Shown one piece after another: positions 1 through 8,287 of a stretch of DNA of 64,000 bases. The notes under the pieces are model-generated. The model saw only the letters and a program-made list of their open reading frames with translations. It was not told the origin of the DNA and searched no databases. Source of the stretch: Mesorhizobium kowhaii (GTDB lineage Bacteria; Pseudomonadota; Alphaproteobacteria; Rhizobiales; Rhizobiaceae). The translations under genes and the position numbers were made by a program. The stretch covers positions 62,001 through 126,000 of the forward strand of contig NZ_MZXV01000050.1 of NCBI RefSeq assembly GCF_003253745.1, in the 5' to 3' direction. Position 1 is the first letter of the stretch; each line of letters starts with the position of its first letter.

Positions 1-1050
1 GATGCCCAGGACATAGCAGACGGCCGAGTTGGCGGCCGAGCCTCGGCCTTGGCACAAGATGTCCTTGCGGCGCGCAAACTGCACGATGACGTTCACAGTC
101 AGGAAGTACGGTGCGTATTGCAGAATCTCGATCAGGCGCAGTTCGTGCTTGATGAGCGCCACGACCTTGTCAGGCACGCCCTCGGGATAACGCCGCTCCG
201 CACCCTCCCAGGTGAGTTGTGCGAGCGCTTGCTGCGCCGTCAGCCCCGGCAGCATCTTCTCTTCGGGATATTGGTAGGCGAGTTCGTCGAGGGAGAAGCG
301 GCATTGCCGGGCAATCTCGACGGTACGCGCGAGGGCTTCCGGGTAGCGCGAAAACAGTCGGGCCATTTCCTCGGGCGGCTTGAGATAGCGGTCAGCATGG
401 CGCTCGCGCCGGAATCCCAGCTCGTCGATCGTGATGTTGTGACGAATGGCGGTCACCACGTCCTGGAGGATGCGCCGGCCGGGTTCGTGAAACAGAACGT
501 CGTTCGTCACCACCGTCGGCACGCGCATTTGGGTGGCAAGGTTGGACAGTTCGTGCAGCCGGACCTGGTCGTTGGGCCGGCGGCGCAGGGTCAACGCCAG
601 GTAGGCGCGATCGTTGAAGGTCTCCCGCAGGCGACGCAGTTGCAGCGCACAGGTGTCATCGGCCCGATCGGGGACGAGAACGGCGATCAGGCCCTCGGCA
701 TAGTCAGCCAGATCGCTCCACTCGAGATGGCATTGCGCCTTGCCGCCGCGCTTCTTGCCCAGGGTCAGCAGCCGGCAAAGCCGGGAATAGGCGGCCCGAT
801 CGGTGGGATAGACGAGCAGGGACATGCCGTCGACCAGATCGAGGCGGCAGCCGACGATGAGCCGAACGCCCGTGTCCTTGGCAGCCTGATGGGCCCGCAC
901 GATGCCGGCCAGCGAATTGCGGTCGACGACAGCCAGGGCCTCGATGCCGAGCACGGCTGCCTGCGCGAACAGGTCGTCGCAAGAGCTGGCGCCGCGCAGA
1001 AACGAGAAGTGGCTTGTGACCTGCAATTCGGCATAGGACGGTCCGCTCAT
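1..1050 (-). CDS. dnaE2: Error-prone DNA polymerase DnaE2, N-terminal 350 residues (partial)
   Basis: The reverse strand is open from the ATG at 1048-1050 to the window edge. The product begins with a PHP-domain signature (YAELQVTSHFSFLRGAS) and continues as a C-family DNA polymerase alpha subunit; the visible part ends near GRGSAANSAVCYVLGI, in the polymerase core. DnaE2 is the translesion polymerase of the ImuA-ImuB-DnaE2 mutasome, which copies damaged templates during the SOS response. Its ATG overlaps the imuB stop codon in an ATGA, so it is translationally coupled as the last gene of the operon. The full protein is usually over 1000 residues, so about two thirds lies outside the window. 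The long open frame on the opposite strand is a shadow. Confidence 0.93.
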   Translation of the reverse strand, partial: MSGPSYAELQVTSHFSFLRGASSCDDLFAQAAVLGIEALAVVDRNSLAGIVRAHQAAKDTGVRLIVGCRLDLVDGMSLLVYPTDRAAYSRLCRLLTLGKKRGGKAQCHLEWSDLADYAEGLIAVLVPDRADDTCALQLRRLRETFNDRAYLALTLRRRPNDQVRLHELSNLATQMRVPTVVTNDVLFHEPGRRILQDVVTAIRHNITIDELGFRRERHADRYLKPPEEMARLFSRYPEALARTVEIARQCRFSLDELAYQYPEEKMLPGLTAQQALAQLTWEGAERRYPEGVPDKVVALIKHELRLIEILQYAPYFLTVNVIVQFARRKDILCQGRGSAANSAVCYVLGI

Positions 1051-2567
1051 GCGAAGACCCCATGCAGGAACCACTTGTGCGAGCCGGTCTCGGGGTCTTC
1101 GCCATCGCCGGCGCGGTAGATCCAGAAGCGGTCTCCGGCCTCGTCCTCCACCTGAAAATAGTCCCGTACGGCAATCAGTTCGGCATCGCGCTGCCACCAT
1201 TCGCCAAACACGCGTTCGGGACCATCGGCGCGGGCAACGCGCCGCCGGATACCGCGCCAGCTGAACCAGACAGGCGGATGGTCGGGCAGCAGGGCCATGG
1301 TCTCGATGGGTTCGGGATGCGTCAGCAGACGCGGCGGGCGAGGCCATTCGCCCGGCCAGCTTGTCCCGTCATCGGGAGCCGTCGCCGCGATGCGGCGAGC
1401 CGAGCGCTCTGGTACATCACTCTCGACTGGGGAAAAGCGATAGAGCCGCTGTTCGCCGATGCGATTGGCGAGCGTGTCGATGAGATCGGTGATGTCCGGC
1501 TCCGGCTCCTCGACCAGCGAAGAGATGATCTGCCTGCTCGCGAACGGTTCGACGAGCGTCGCGGCGAGCGTCATCACCTCGATGCCGAAGCCGGGATCGA
1601 CGGTCTCGATGCGGTCGGAAAGGAGCCGGGTCAGCCGCTTGACATCGCGCACCGGCACGGCGGTGCCGGCGCGAATGGCTTCGATGCGGTTGTCAACGCG
1701 GTGAAACAGCAGGTCGAGCCGGCGAGCGCCGAGCCCCTTGGCCGCAAGCGCTTCGCAGAGCGCTGCGACGAGCTTGCCGGTGTAGCGGGCGATGGTGTCG
1801 GCGGCGCCGATTGGCTCGCCGAAGGCTCGACGCACCTCGATGAGTTCGGGAGACCGGATCGGCTCGAAGGGTTCGCTGCGCCGGCCCATGGCCTGGTCGA
1901 GACGGCGGCCGAGCTCTGCCCCGAAGCGCAGGGTGAGAGAGGCGCGCGGCGCCGCCTCGATTTCGCCCACCCGCTCGAAGCCGAGCGTGAGCAGGCCTTC
2001 GACGATATCGCGGGGAAGCCGCAGGGCGCCGATCGGAAGACCGCGCATAATCGCCGGGGCTTCCCCCACTGGCGCGACGAAGGTCGGCCGGGCGAGGAAG
2101 CGCGCGCAGGCATGAGCGGCCCCCCAGGTGTCCGCGACGGCGGCACGTGCCTCGATACCGGAGGCTGCCATGCGCGACACCAGCCCCTCGAGCATGGCCT
2201 CCTCGCCGCCATGCAGATGGTCGGCACCTGTGGTGTCGATGATGAGCCCGTCGGGCGGATCGGCCGCGACGATCGGCGCGTAGCGGAGCGACCAGAGCGC
2301 CATTCTATCGAGGGACGCGGCATCGGCGGCTGCATCCAGGTCGAAGCTCTGCAGGTTGGGCACCAGTACGTGAGCCTTGCTCGCCGGTATGCCCACGCGC
2401 AGGCCGGCCGCGCGCGCCGCTGCGTCCGCAGCGAGCACGAGTCGCCGGTTTCCCTGCCGGCCGAGCATGATGACCGGGGTTTCAGCCGATGGCGCGGACT
2501 GGCCCATTGTGCGTCGCAGGCGATCGGTCGGCCAGGTCGGAAAATAGAGCGAGACGACCCTTGTCAT
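1047..2567 (-). CDS. imuB: ImuB, Y-family polymerase-like mutasome protein
   Basis: The product is about 506 residues and starts MTRVVSLYFPTWPTDRL, the usual ImuB opening. ImuB resembles Y-family polymerases but lacks the catalytic acidic residues; in studied species it bridges the beta clamp, ImuA and DnaE2. The N-terminal half is the pseudo-polymerase fold (LIIDTTGADHLHGGEEAML region). The C-terminal part carries the RecA-NT-like/ImuB tail with WFSWRGIRRRVARADGPERV. An in-frame upstream start at 2585 exists, but I prefer the ATG at 2565-2567 because it gives the conserved N-terminus. It overlaps the end of imuA by about 86 bases and overlaps dnaE2 by four. Both overlaps are typical of rhizobial copies of this operon. 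Confidence 0.92.
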   Translation of the reverse strand: MTRVVSLYFPTWPTDRLRRTMGQSAPSAETPVIMLGRQGNRRLVLAADAAARAAGLRVGIPASKAHVLVPNLQSFDLDAAADAASLDRMALWSLRYAPIVAADPPDGLIIDTTGADHLHGGEEAMLEGLVSRMAASGIEARAAVADTWGAAHACARFLARPTFVAPVGEAPAIMRGLPIGALRLPRDIVEGLLTLGFERVGEIEAAPRASLTLRFGAELGRRLDQAMGRRSEPFEPIRSPELIEVRRAFGEPIGAADTIARYTGKLVAALCEALAAKGLGARRLDLLFHRVDNRIEAIRAGTAVPVRDVKRLTRLLSDRIETVDPGFGIEVMTLAATLVEPFASRQIISSLVEEPEPDITDLIDTLANRIGEQRLYRFSPVESDVPERSARRIAATAPDDGTSWPGEWPRPPRLLTHPEPIETMALLPDHPPVWFSWRGIRRRVARADGPERVFGEWWQRDAELIAVRDYFQVEDEAGDRFWIYRAGDGEDPETGSHKWFLHGVFA

Positions 2568-3243
2568 CGCAGGCTTCCACTCCAAAATCGGCGCTTTCTC
2601 CTGCCCGTACCCGGATCAGCTCGAGCTGCCAGCGAGCGCGGCCGATGCCGGGGACCGGCAAGGGACGGGAGGGGAGCGCGGTGACCCGCCAGCGGGTAAC
2701 CGCGGCGGTTGGTTGTCCAAAATCGGTCGCTTCGGTTTGTCGTCGCCAACGGCGGATGGCGATGCCGATGGCGCCGGAAGCTTCGGCGGCGAGTTGCAGT
2801 CGGCGGGAGGCAGTCATCGAGAGGCGGGCCAGTTCGGCAACGACGGCTCCTAGACCGCCATGGCGAAGCCCTTCCTCGAAACAGGCGAGCACAGAAGCTT
2901 CGTCGCCGGCCTCGACATAGACGACGCGGCCGGGCAGCAGCCCGGCTTGGGCGAGGGCAGGGGCGAAGAGATCCTGCCGGGTGACGCACCAGAGCACCTT
3001 CCCTTTGGCGCGCGCAGCAATCCCGGCGGCAAAGAGCGCCGCCGCGGCGCCATCGATCGCTCCGTTACGGCCGCCGGCAACCTCGTGCAGCGCCCCGAGT
3101 GCCAGCCCGCCTCCCGGCAAGACCTTGTCGATCGAGGCAACGCCGAAGGGAAGCGTCGCACGGTTGCGCGCAGGCCCGCCTTCGAGGCGCGCGATTCGCT
3201 CGCGAAGCGCGGCGATAGCAGGGCTGGCGGACGGCTGACCCAT
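2482..3243 (-). CDS. imuA: ImuA, RecA-like mutasome protein
   Basis: This is a protein of about 253 residues with an N-terminal helix (ALRERIARLEGG) and a degenerate RecA/SulA-type core (LPGGGLALGALHEVAGG, then GKVLWCVTRQDLFAPAL). The tail IRVRAGESADFGVEACDDKGRLAL is characteristic of ImuA. It is the first gene of the imuA-imuB-dnaE2 operon and is needed for damage-induced mutagenesis in species that carry it. I chose the ATG at 3241-3243, preceded by a GAGAG ribosome site; a TTG at 3273 is in frame but lies closer to the SOS box. The SOS box at 3293-3307 is about 50 bases upstream, consistent with LexA control. Confidence 0.9.
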   Translation of the reverse strand: MGQPSASPAIAALRERIARLEGGPARNRATLPFGVASIDKVLPGGGLALGALHEVAGGRNGAIDGAAAALFAAGIAARAKGKVLWCVTRQDLFAPALAQAGLLPGRVVYVEAGDEASVLACFEEGLRHGGLGAVVAELARLSMTASRRLQLAAEASGAIGIAIRRWRRQTEATDFGQPTAAVTRWRVTALPSRPLPVPGIGRARWQLELIRVRAGESADFGVEACDDKGRLALFSDLADRSPATHNGPVRAIG

Positions 3244-3292
3244 GAACGAAACACTCTCAAACTGTCTTCCCAATGGATTTCGGGGCTGATAT

Positions 3293-3307
3293 GTTCCTTA
3301 TTTGTTC
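3293..3307. promoter_or_regulatory. SOS (LexA) box upstream of imuA
   Basis: The sequence GTTC-CTTATTT-GTTC matches exactly the alphaproteobacterial LexA site GTTC-N7-GTTC (GAAC-N7-GAAC on the minus strand). It lies about 50 bases before the imuA start, in the divergent gap between imuA and dinB. It should place imuA-imuB-dnaE2 under LexA control and could also affect dinB, whose start is 120 bases away on the other side. Confidence 0.85.
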
Positions 3308-3426
3308 TATTTGGTGCCCGAGAGTCAATCGGACTCGTTGCGTCGCGGCGAGTGTTGATCCCAGGCTGCACTCCGGCGAGTTGCGGTCTAACTTGGAATG
3401 CCGACAGGCGACGCAGGGACGACGAA

Positions 3427-4551
3427 GTGGGCGAGCGAGTTGACAGCGGCCTAGAAGCGGATGCGCCGAGGACAGGCACGGCCATCCTTCGGAAGATCAT
3501 CCATGTCGACATGGATGCCTTCTTCGCCTCGGTCGAACAGCGCGACAATCCGGACCTGCGCGGCAAGCCGGTGGCAGTCGGCGGCTCGGCGGCGCGCGGT
3601 GTGGTGGCCGCTGCGAGCTACGAGGCCAGAAAGTTCGGGGTGCGATCGGCCATGCCCTCGATCACCGCAAAACGGAAATGCCCCGAGTTGATCTTCGTGC
3701 CGCCGCGCTTTGACGCCTACCGTGCCGTCTCCCAGCAGATCCACGCGATCTTCGCCGAGCACACACCGCTGATCGAGCCGCTCTCGCTCGATGAGGCCTA
3801 TCTCGACGTCACCGACAATTTGTTGGTCATACCGGTCGCCACGACGATCGCGGAGATGATCCGCGCCAAGATCAAGGCCGAGACCGGCCTGACGGCCTCT
3901 GCCGGTGTCAGCTACAACAAATTCCTCGCCAAGCTAGCCTCCGGCCAGAACAAGCCGGATGGACTGTTTGTCATCACTCCGAAGCAGGGTCCCGCCTTTG
4001 TCGAGGCCTTGCCCGTGCGGAAATTTTATGGTGTCGGCCCAGCGACTGCCGACAAAATGGCTGGGCTCGGCATCGAGACCGGCGCCGACCTGCGGGCACA
4101 GAGCCTGGCGTTCCTCGAGGAGAAGTTCGGGAAGGCGGGTCCGTACTACTACTGGATCGCTCGGGGCATCGACGAACGCCCGGTGCGGGCCGACCGCGAG
4201 CGCAAGTCCGTGGGGGCCGAGGACACCTTTGCGATCGATTTGTTTGACCTCGAAAGTGCTCGCAAGGAGTTGGCGCCATTGGTCGGTAAGGTGTGGCGCT
4301 ATTGCGAGGAAAGATCGATCCAGGGTCGCACAGTGACACTGAAGGTGAAATTCGCCGATTTCCAGCAGATCACGCGCACCCGCACGGTCCTGGGCGGCAT
4401 CGGGGGCGAAGCCGACCTCGCCACCGTCAGCGGCGCACTCCTCCATCAGGTATTTCCTGTCCTTAAGGGGATCCGCCTACTCGGGGTTACGCTCTCGAAC
4501 TTGGGCGAAAAGCGGTCAGCGTCTGAGCGGCAAATGTCACTGACCATCTAG
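3427..4551 (+). CDS. dinB: DNA polymerase IV (DinB), Y-family translesion polymerase
   Basis: A protein of 374 residues with the Y-family palm signature KIIHVDMDAFFASVEQRD, the second catalytic motif SLDEAYLDVT, and the helix-hairpin-helix/little-finger part (FYGVGPATADKMAGLGI). Catalytic acidic residues are present, so this is an active-looking polymerase, unlike ImuB. The open frame runs far upstream, but the GTG at 3427, preceded by AGGGA at a normal distance, gives the expected family length. It is transcribed away from imuA, with the SOS box between them. Having both a mutasome and Pol IV here makes this end of the window a translesion-synthesis cluster. Confidence 0.9.
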   Translation: MGERVDSGLEADAPRTGTAILRKIIHVDMDAFFASVEQRDNPDLRGKPVAVGGSAARGVVAAASYEARKFGVRSAMPSITAKRKCPELIFVPPRFDAYRAVSQQIHAIFAEHTPLIEPLSLDEAYLDVTDNLLVIPVATTIAEMIRAKIKAETGLTASAGVSYNKFLAKLASGQNKPDGLFVITPKQGPAFVEALPVRKFYGVGPATADKMAGLGIETGADLRAQSLAFLEEKFGKAGPYYYWIARGIDERPVRADRERKSVGAEDTFAIDLFDLESARKELAPLVGKVWRYCEERSIQGRTVTLKVKFADFQQITRTRTVLGGIGGEADLATVSGALLHQVFPVLKGIRLLGVTLSNLGEKRSASERQMSLTI

Positions 4552-4643
4552 GGCGACGGCGCCTTTCTTCAGAAGTCCTGCGAGCCGAAGCAAAGCGTCG
4601 TATGCTTGCCTTCGTGCCGATTATGGAATCGCCAGGGGGATAC

Positions 4644-6584
4644 ATGAAGCTCGTGCGCTTGCGGCTAAGTAACTTCAGGTCGTTCTGTGCGGACTACACA
4701 GAGGTCGCACTGGACGATCTGACATTTCTGCTCGGTCCAAATGGCGCCGGCAAGACCGCGGTCCTTCAAGCGTTGGCGAGACTGTTTAGCCTCGATCCGG
4801 CGCAGCGTAAGGTTAAGAAGTCCGATTTTCACGTTCCCTATGACGAGAAGCCCGACGAAGCGCCGGCCGAACGAGAACTCTGGATAGAAGCTGATTTCGA
4901 GTTCCCCGAGTTGTTGGGCAATGGCGGCAAGGAGGCCCCCGCGGTTCCTGGGAATTTCGCCCATATGCAGTTGTTGGGGATTGAAGGGCCAGCGCAGGTA
5001 CGGTTCCGGCTACATGCCAAGCTCGACCAGGATGATGACATTGAAGAGAGTTTCACCTTCGTCATGAAGGTAGATGCCGACGGAAAACCGCTGGAGGAGG
5101 GGCGGGTCGCCAAGCACGATCGGAACGCCATCCAGGTGCACTACCTGCCGGCTCGACGCGATCCGTCAGACCACATCTCCTACTCGGCCAATGCACTGCT
5201 CGGCCGCGCTTTGCGCTCAGCGGATTGGGCAGAGGAGCGCAATGAGATCTCGGAACTGACAGAGGAGATCAGCGCGACCCTCGCCGGGAACGGCGCAATC
5301 GAGGGGATGACGAAGGCGCTGTCGTCGCAGTGGGGGAACCTGCACAAGGGGGATTTTTTCACAGACCCCTCGATTTCCTTTGATCGGAGCGAACTCGAGA
5401 ACCTCCTTCGCCATCTGAGCGTAGGCTTCACACCGGGCCACGGCGAGCAACTGGTCGATTTCTCTCGGCTCAGCGATGGGCAGCAGTCGATACTGTATCT
5501 GTCGATCGTGCTGTGCATGCATCAGATCGGTGCCGACGTGCTGACCGGCAAACTGGCCACAGCATTCGACATCGACAAGCTTCGGCCCGCTGTCTTTACG
5601 CTGATCGCGGTGGAGGAGCCCGAAAACAGCCTCTCGCCGCACTATCTGGGCCGTGTCGTCCGAACGCTCGAAAAATTCGCCGGAGGACAGGATGCCCAGG
5701 CACTGCTCGCTACGCACTCCCCATCGATGATGCGGCGCGTTCCCCCGGAAACCGTTCGGTATATGCGGCTCGACGAAAGGCGCACCACGCTCGTCAAGCG
5801 GATCGTGCTGCCCAAAGACGCAGAGGCACACAAATTCGTCCGCGAGGCGGTGCAGGCCTTTCCGGAACTCTATTTTTCCCGCTTTGTGGTTCTGGGCGAA
5901 GGTGACAGCGAGGAGGTGGTCCTGCCTCGGCTGTTGGCTGCGGCGGGGATCCTTGCCGACGATGCGTCAATATCGGTCGTTCCGCTGGGCGGTCGGCATG
6001 TCAACCACTTCTGGCGGCTGCTGCACGGCCTCGGCATACCACATGTCACGCTGCTGGACCTGGACCTAGCACGGTACCAGGGCGGATGGGGTCGGATAAA
6101 GTACGCGGCGAAGCAGTTGTTGTCATACGGCGACGTCGCAAAGGCGAGGTTCACCGCGCCGCAGGCGAACGCCATCCCAACGTGGGATAGCGAGCAGGGG
6201 CTAATGCTGGCCGACGGTGGCTGGTTCGAACGTCTTGAAGAGCACCGGGTGTTCTTTTCTTCGCCGCTCGATCTCGATTTCCTCTTGGTGACGGCCTATC
6301 CCGACGCATATGGCGTCGATGATGGCGAGTTCGAGGATCCGGACGAGGACGCACTCAAGGCCGTGCTCGGCAAGAAACGCGATACTGTCAAAGGTCAATA
6401 CGCCGACGAGCAGCTCAAATTCTTCGACGCCTACAACACGAGATTCAAGCTCGGCAGCAAGCCCGTGTGGCACATTCAGGCGATGGCGAACCTGACAGAC
6501 AAAGAGCTGACCGACGAGATGCCTGAAGTTCTAGACCGCCTGCTGGACCGCATCCGCGAAGACCTGAAGGCGTTGCCCGAATGA
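4644..6584 (+). CDS. OLD-family ATPase/TOPRIM nuclease, Gabija GajA-like
   Basis: About 646 residues from the ATG at 4644 (ribosome site GGGGG just upstream; an earlier in-frame ATG at 4602 is less likely). The N-terminal ABC-type ATPase has Walker A GPNGAGKTA, a signature loop LSDGQQSILYLSIVL, Walker B TLIAVEEPENSLSP and a switch histidine in LLATHSPSM. The C-terminal half is a TOPRIM domain with VVLGEGDSEE and the DxD pair in LLDLDLAR. In Gabija, GajA is a sequence-specific DNA nickase controlled by nucleotides. The next gene, a UvrD-like helicase, overlaps by ATGA, which is the Gabija gene order. Class 2 OLD nucleases outside Gabija are the alternative. Confidence 0.8.
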   Translation: MKLVRLRLSNFRSFCADYTEVALDDLTFLLGPNGAGKTAVLQALARLFSLDPAQRKVKKSDFHVPYDEKPDEAPAERELWIEADFEFPELLGNGGKEAPAVPGNFAHMQLLGIEGPAQVRFRLHAKLDQDDDIEESFTFVMKVDADGKPLEEGRVAKHDRNAIQVHYLPARRDPSDHISYSANALLGRALRSADWAEERNEISELTEEISATLAGNGAIEGMTKALSSQWGNLHKGDFFTDPSISFDRSELENLLRHLSVGFTPGHGEQLVDFSRLSDGQQSILYLSIVLCMHQIGADVLTGKLATAFDIDKLRPAVFTLIAVEEPENSLSPHYLGRVVRTLEKFAGGQDAQALLATHSPSMMRRVPPETVRYMRLDERRTTLVKRIVLPKDAEAHKFVREAVQAFPELYFSRFVVLGEGDSEEVVLPRLLAAAGILADDASISVVPLGGRHVNHFWRLLHGLGIPHVTLLDLDLARYQGGWGRIKYAAKQLLSYGDVAKARFTAPQANAIPTWDSEQGLMLADGGWFERLEEHRVFFSSPLDLDFLLVTAYPDAYGVDDGEFEDPDEDALKAVLGKKRDTVKGQYADEQLKFFDAYNTRFKLGSKPVWHIQAMANLTDKELTDEMPEVLDRLLDRIREDLKALPE

Positions 6585-8242
6585 TGCGCGTTGACCGATG
6601 GACGCCATCGGACAATCTCAAGCTCGAGCCGAATGCGCTGGTCGCGGCAACAGAGATCGATCGAAACTTGGCGCTGACCGCAGGTCCTGGAGCTGGCAAG
6701 ACGGAAATGCTTGCGCAGCGGGCGGACTTCCTTCTTCGCACTGGCACGTGTCGATACCCCAAACGGATTCTAGCGATCTCGTTCAAGGTGGACGCGAGCC
6801 AGAACCTCAAGGCGAGAGTTCGGAAGCGGTGTGGTCTCGAGCTGGCAGCGCGGTTCGATAGCCATACGTTCCACGCCTTCGCCAAGCGCCTCATTGATCG
6901 CTTCCGCCTTGTGCTCACCGGCACAGATGCTCTTGATGCTGATTACAGCATCGGCCAGCGGCGCGTTCAAAGGCAGTCGATCACATTCCAGGACATGGTT
7001 CCCCTGGCGGTAACGATCGTGGAGTCCAGCGATATCGCAAGGAACGCCATCCGACAGACGTACAGCCATGTCTTTCTCGATGAGTTCCAGGATTGCACCA
7101 AAGAGCAGTACGCACTGATCACGGCCTGCTTCCTCGGCTCCGCCGCCAAGTTCGTCGCAGTGGGCGACACCAAGCAGAGGATCATGGGCTGGGCCGGCGC
7201 GCTGGAAGGCATCTTCGAGACCTACGCAGCTGATTTCGAGGCAGAAGCGCTGAACCTCTATCAGAATTTCCGGTCAGCCCCCCGGCTTCGTCGCATGCAG
7301 AATGCGATGGTGCGGGTTATGGATCCGCCCGCTGCGCTCGACGATGCGGAACTGCCCGGCGAAGATGGCGAGATCGAAGTTCTTCACTTCAAGAATGCCA
7401 CCGAGGAAGCCTCGTATCTCGCAGATGCCATCGATAGCTGGATGGACAAGGAAGCCATCGAGCCGTCCGAGATCGCAGTGCTCGTCAGCAAGCAGCAGAA
7501 CCTTTATTGCCAGGAACTGCGCTCCGCGCTGCAAGAGCGGAAGGTCCCGTTCCGCGAGGAGGATCAGGCGCAGGATTTCGCGTCCGAACCGGTCGTGAGG
7601 CTGGTAACGGACTTTCTCCTCGTGGTCAGCGGTAGCGCGCAGCCGGAGGCGTTTCGCCGGTTGCTGGAAGCCGTCGTTTACAGCGAAGGTCTCGATGATG
7701 AGCAGGAATACCGTGCTCGCTCCCGATGGGATCGGTTTGTTGCCGACAATCGTCAGAAGATAGCGACAGGAGAGCTCTATCCAGGCGACCGGGCGGCGCT
7801 GGCAAAGCTCGCGCAGGAGCTCATCGACGTTATCGGTCGGGACGCCGTCGTGGCATTTTCAGCAGACTACGCGCAAGGCAACAGGCTTGATCAATTGATC
7901 GAGGGCACGGTGGCTCGCATATCCGATCTAGTCGAAGATGGGACCGACCTCTCGGCGGCGCTGGCTGCCTTCTCGGCCGACCGAGCCGTCAGGATCATGT
8001 CGATCCACAAGAGCAAAGGGCTGGAGTTCCACACCGTGATAGTGATGGGCGTCGAGCAGCAGACGTTCTGGGGGAAGATCGAAGAGGAACGCGCCGCATA
8101 CTTCGTCGGGATTTCCCGTGCGAAACAGCGGCTAGTTCTCACCATCTGCGATCATCGCGACAGGCCAGATGGGGCGCCGCGGTGGACTTCGCAACGCACG
8201 GCTCATGCGGAGTTCCTTGGCTATGCGGAGACCTACGCTTAA
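6581..8242 (+). CDS. UvrD/Rep-like superfamily 1 helicase, Gabija GajB-like
   Basis: A 553-residue protein, near the size of GajB (about 500) and shorter than housekeeping UvrD. Visible motifs are Walker A AGPGAGKTEML, motif II FLDEFQDC, motif III GDTKQRIMGWAGA, motif IV region LYQNFRSAPRL, motif V MSIHKSKGLEF and motif VI YFVGISRAKQRLVL. The start overlaps the stop of the OLD-family gene (ATGA at 6581-6584), so the two are co-translated. In Gabija, GajB binds GajA and is thought to sense DNA ends or nucleotide depletion after phage attack. It ends 46 bases before the convergent AddA-like gene. Confidence 0.8.
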   Translation: MMRVDRWTPSDNLKLEPNALVAATEIDRNLALTAGPGAGKTEMLAQRADFLLRTGTCRYPKRILAISFKVDASQNLKARVRKRCGLELAARFDSHTFHAFAKRLIDRFRLVLTGTDALDADYSIGQRRVQRQSITFQDMVPLAVTIVESSDIARNAIRQTYSHVFLDEFQDCTKEQYALITACFLGSAAKFVAVGDTKQRIMGWAGALEGIFETYAADFEAEALNLYQNFRSAPRLRRMQNAMVRVMDPPAALDDAELPGEDGEIEVLHFKNATEEASYLADAIDSWMDKEAIEPSEIAVLVSKQQNLYCQELRSALQERKVPFREEDQAQDFASEPVVRLVTDFLLVVSGSAQPEAFRRLLEAVVYSEGLDDEQEYRARSRWDRFVADNRQKIATGELYPGDRAALAKLAQELIDVIGRDAVVAFSADYAQGNRLDQLIEGTVARISDLVEDGTDLSAALAAFSADRAVRIMSIHKSKGLEFHTVIVMGVEQQTFWGKIEEERAAYFVGISRAKQRLVLTICDHRDRPDGAPRWTSQRTAHAEFLGYAETYA

Positions 8243-8287
8243 TTCCCTATGGTCGACGCGCTGCCTGCTCCTTGCATACTTGGACCG

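Noticed and set aside
49..1119. Long plus-strand frame of 356 codons opposite dnaE2
   Set aside because: High-GC antisense shadow; the minus strand encodes a recognisable DnaE2 with conserved PHP and polymerase sequence.
1062..2684. 540-codon plus-strand frame opposite imuB
   Set aside because: No family pattern; it mirrors imuB codon positions.
2860..3426. Upstream extension of the dinB frame
   Set aside because: It overlaps imuA antisense and would add about 190 residues not found in DinB proteins; the GTG at 3427 has a ribosome site.
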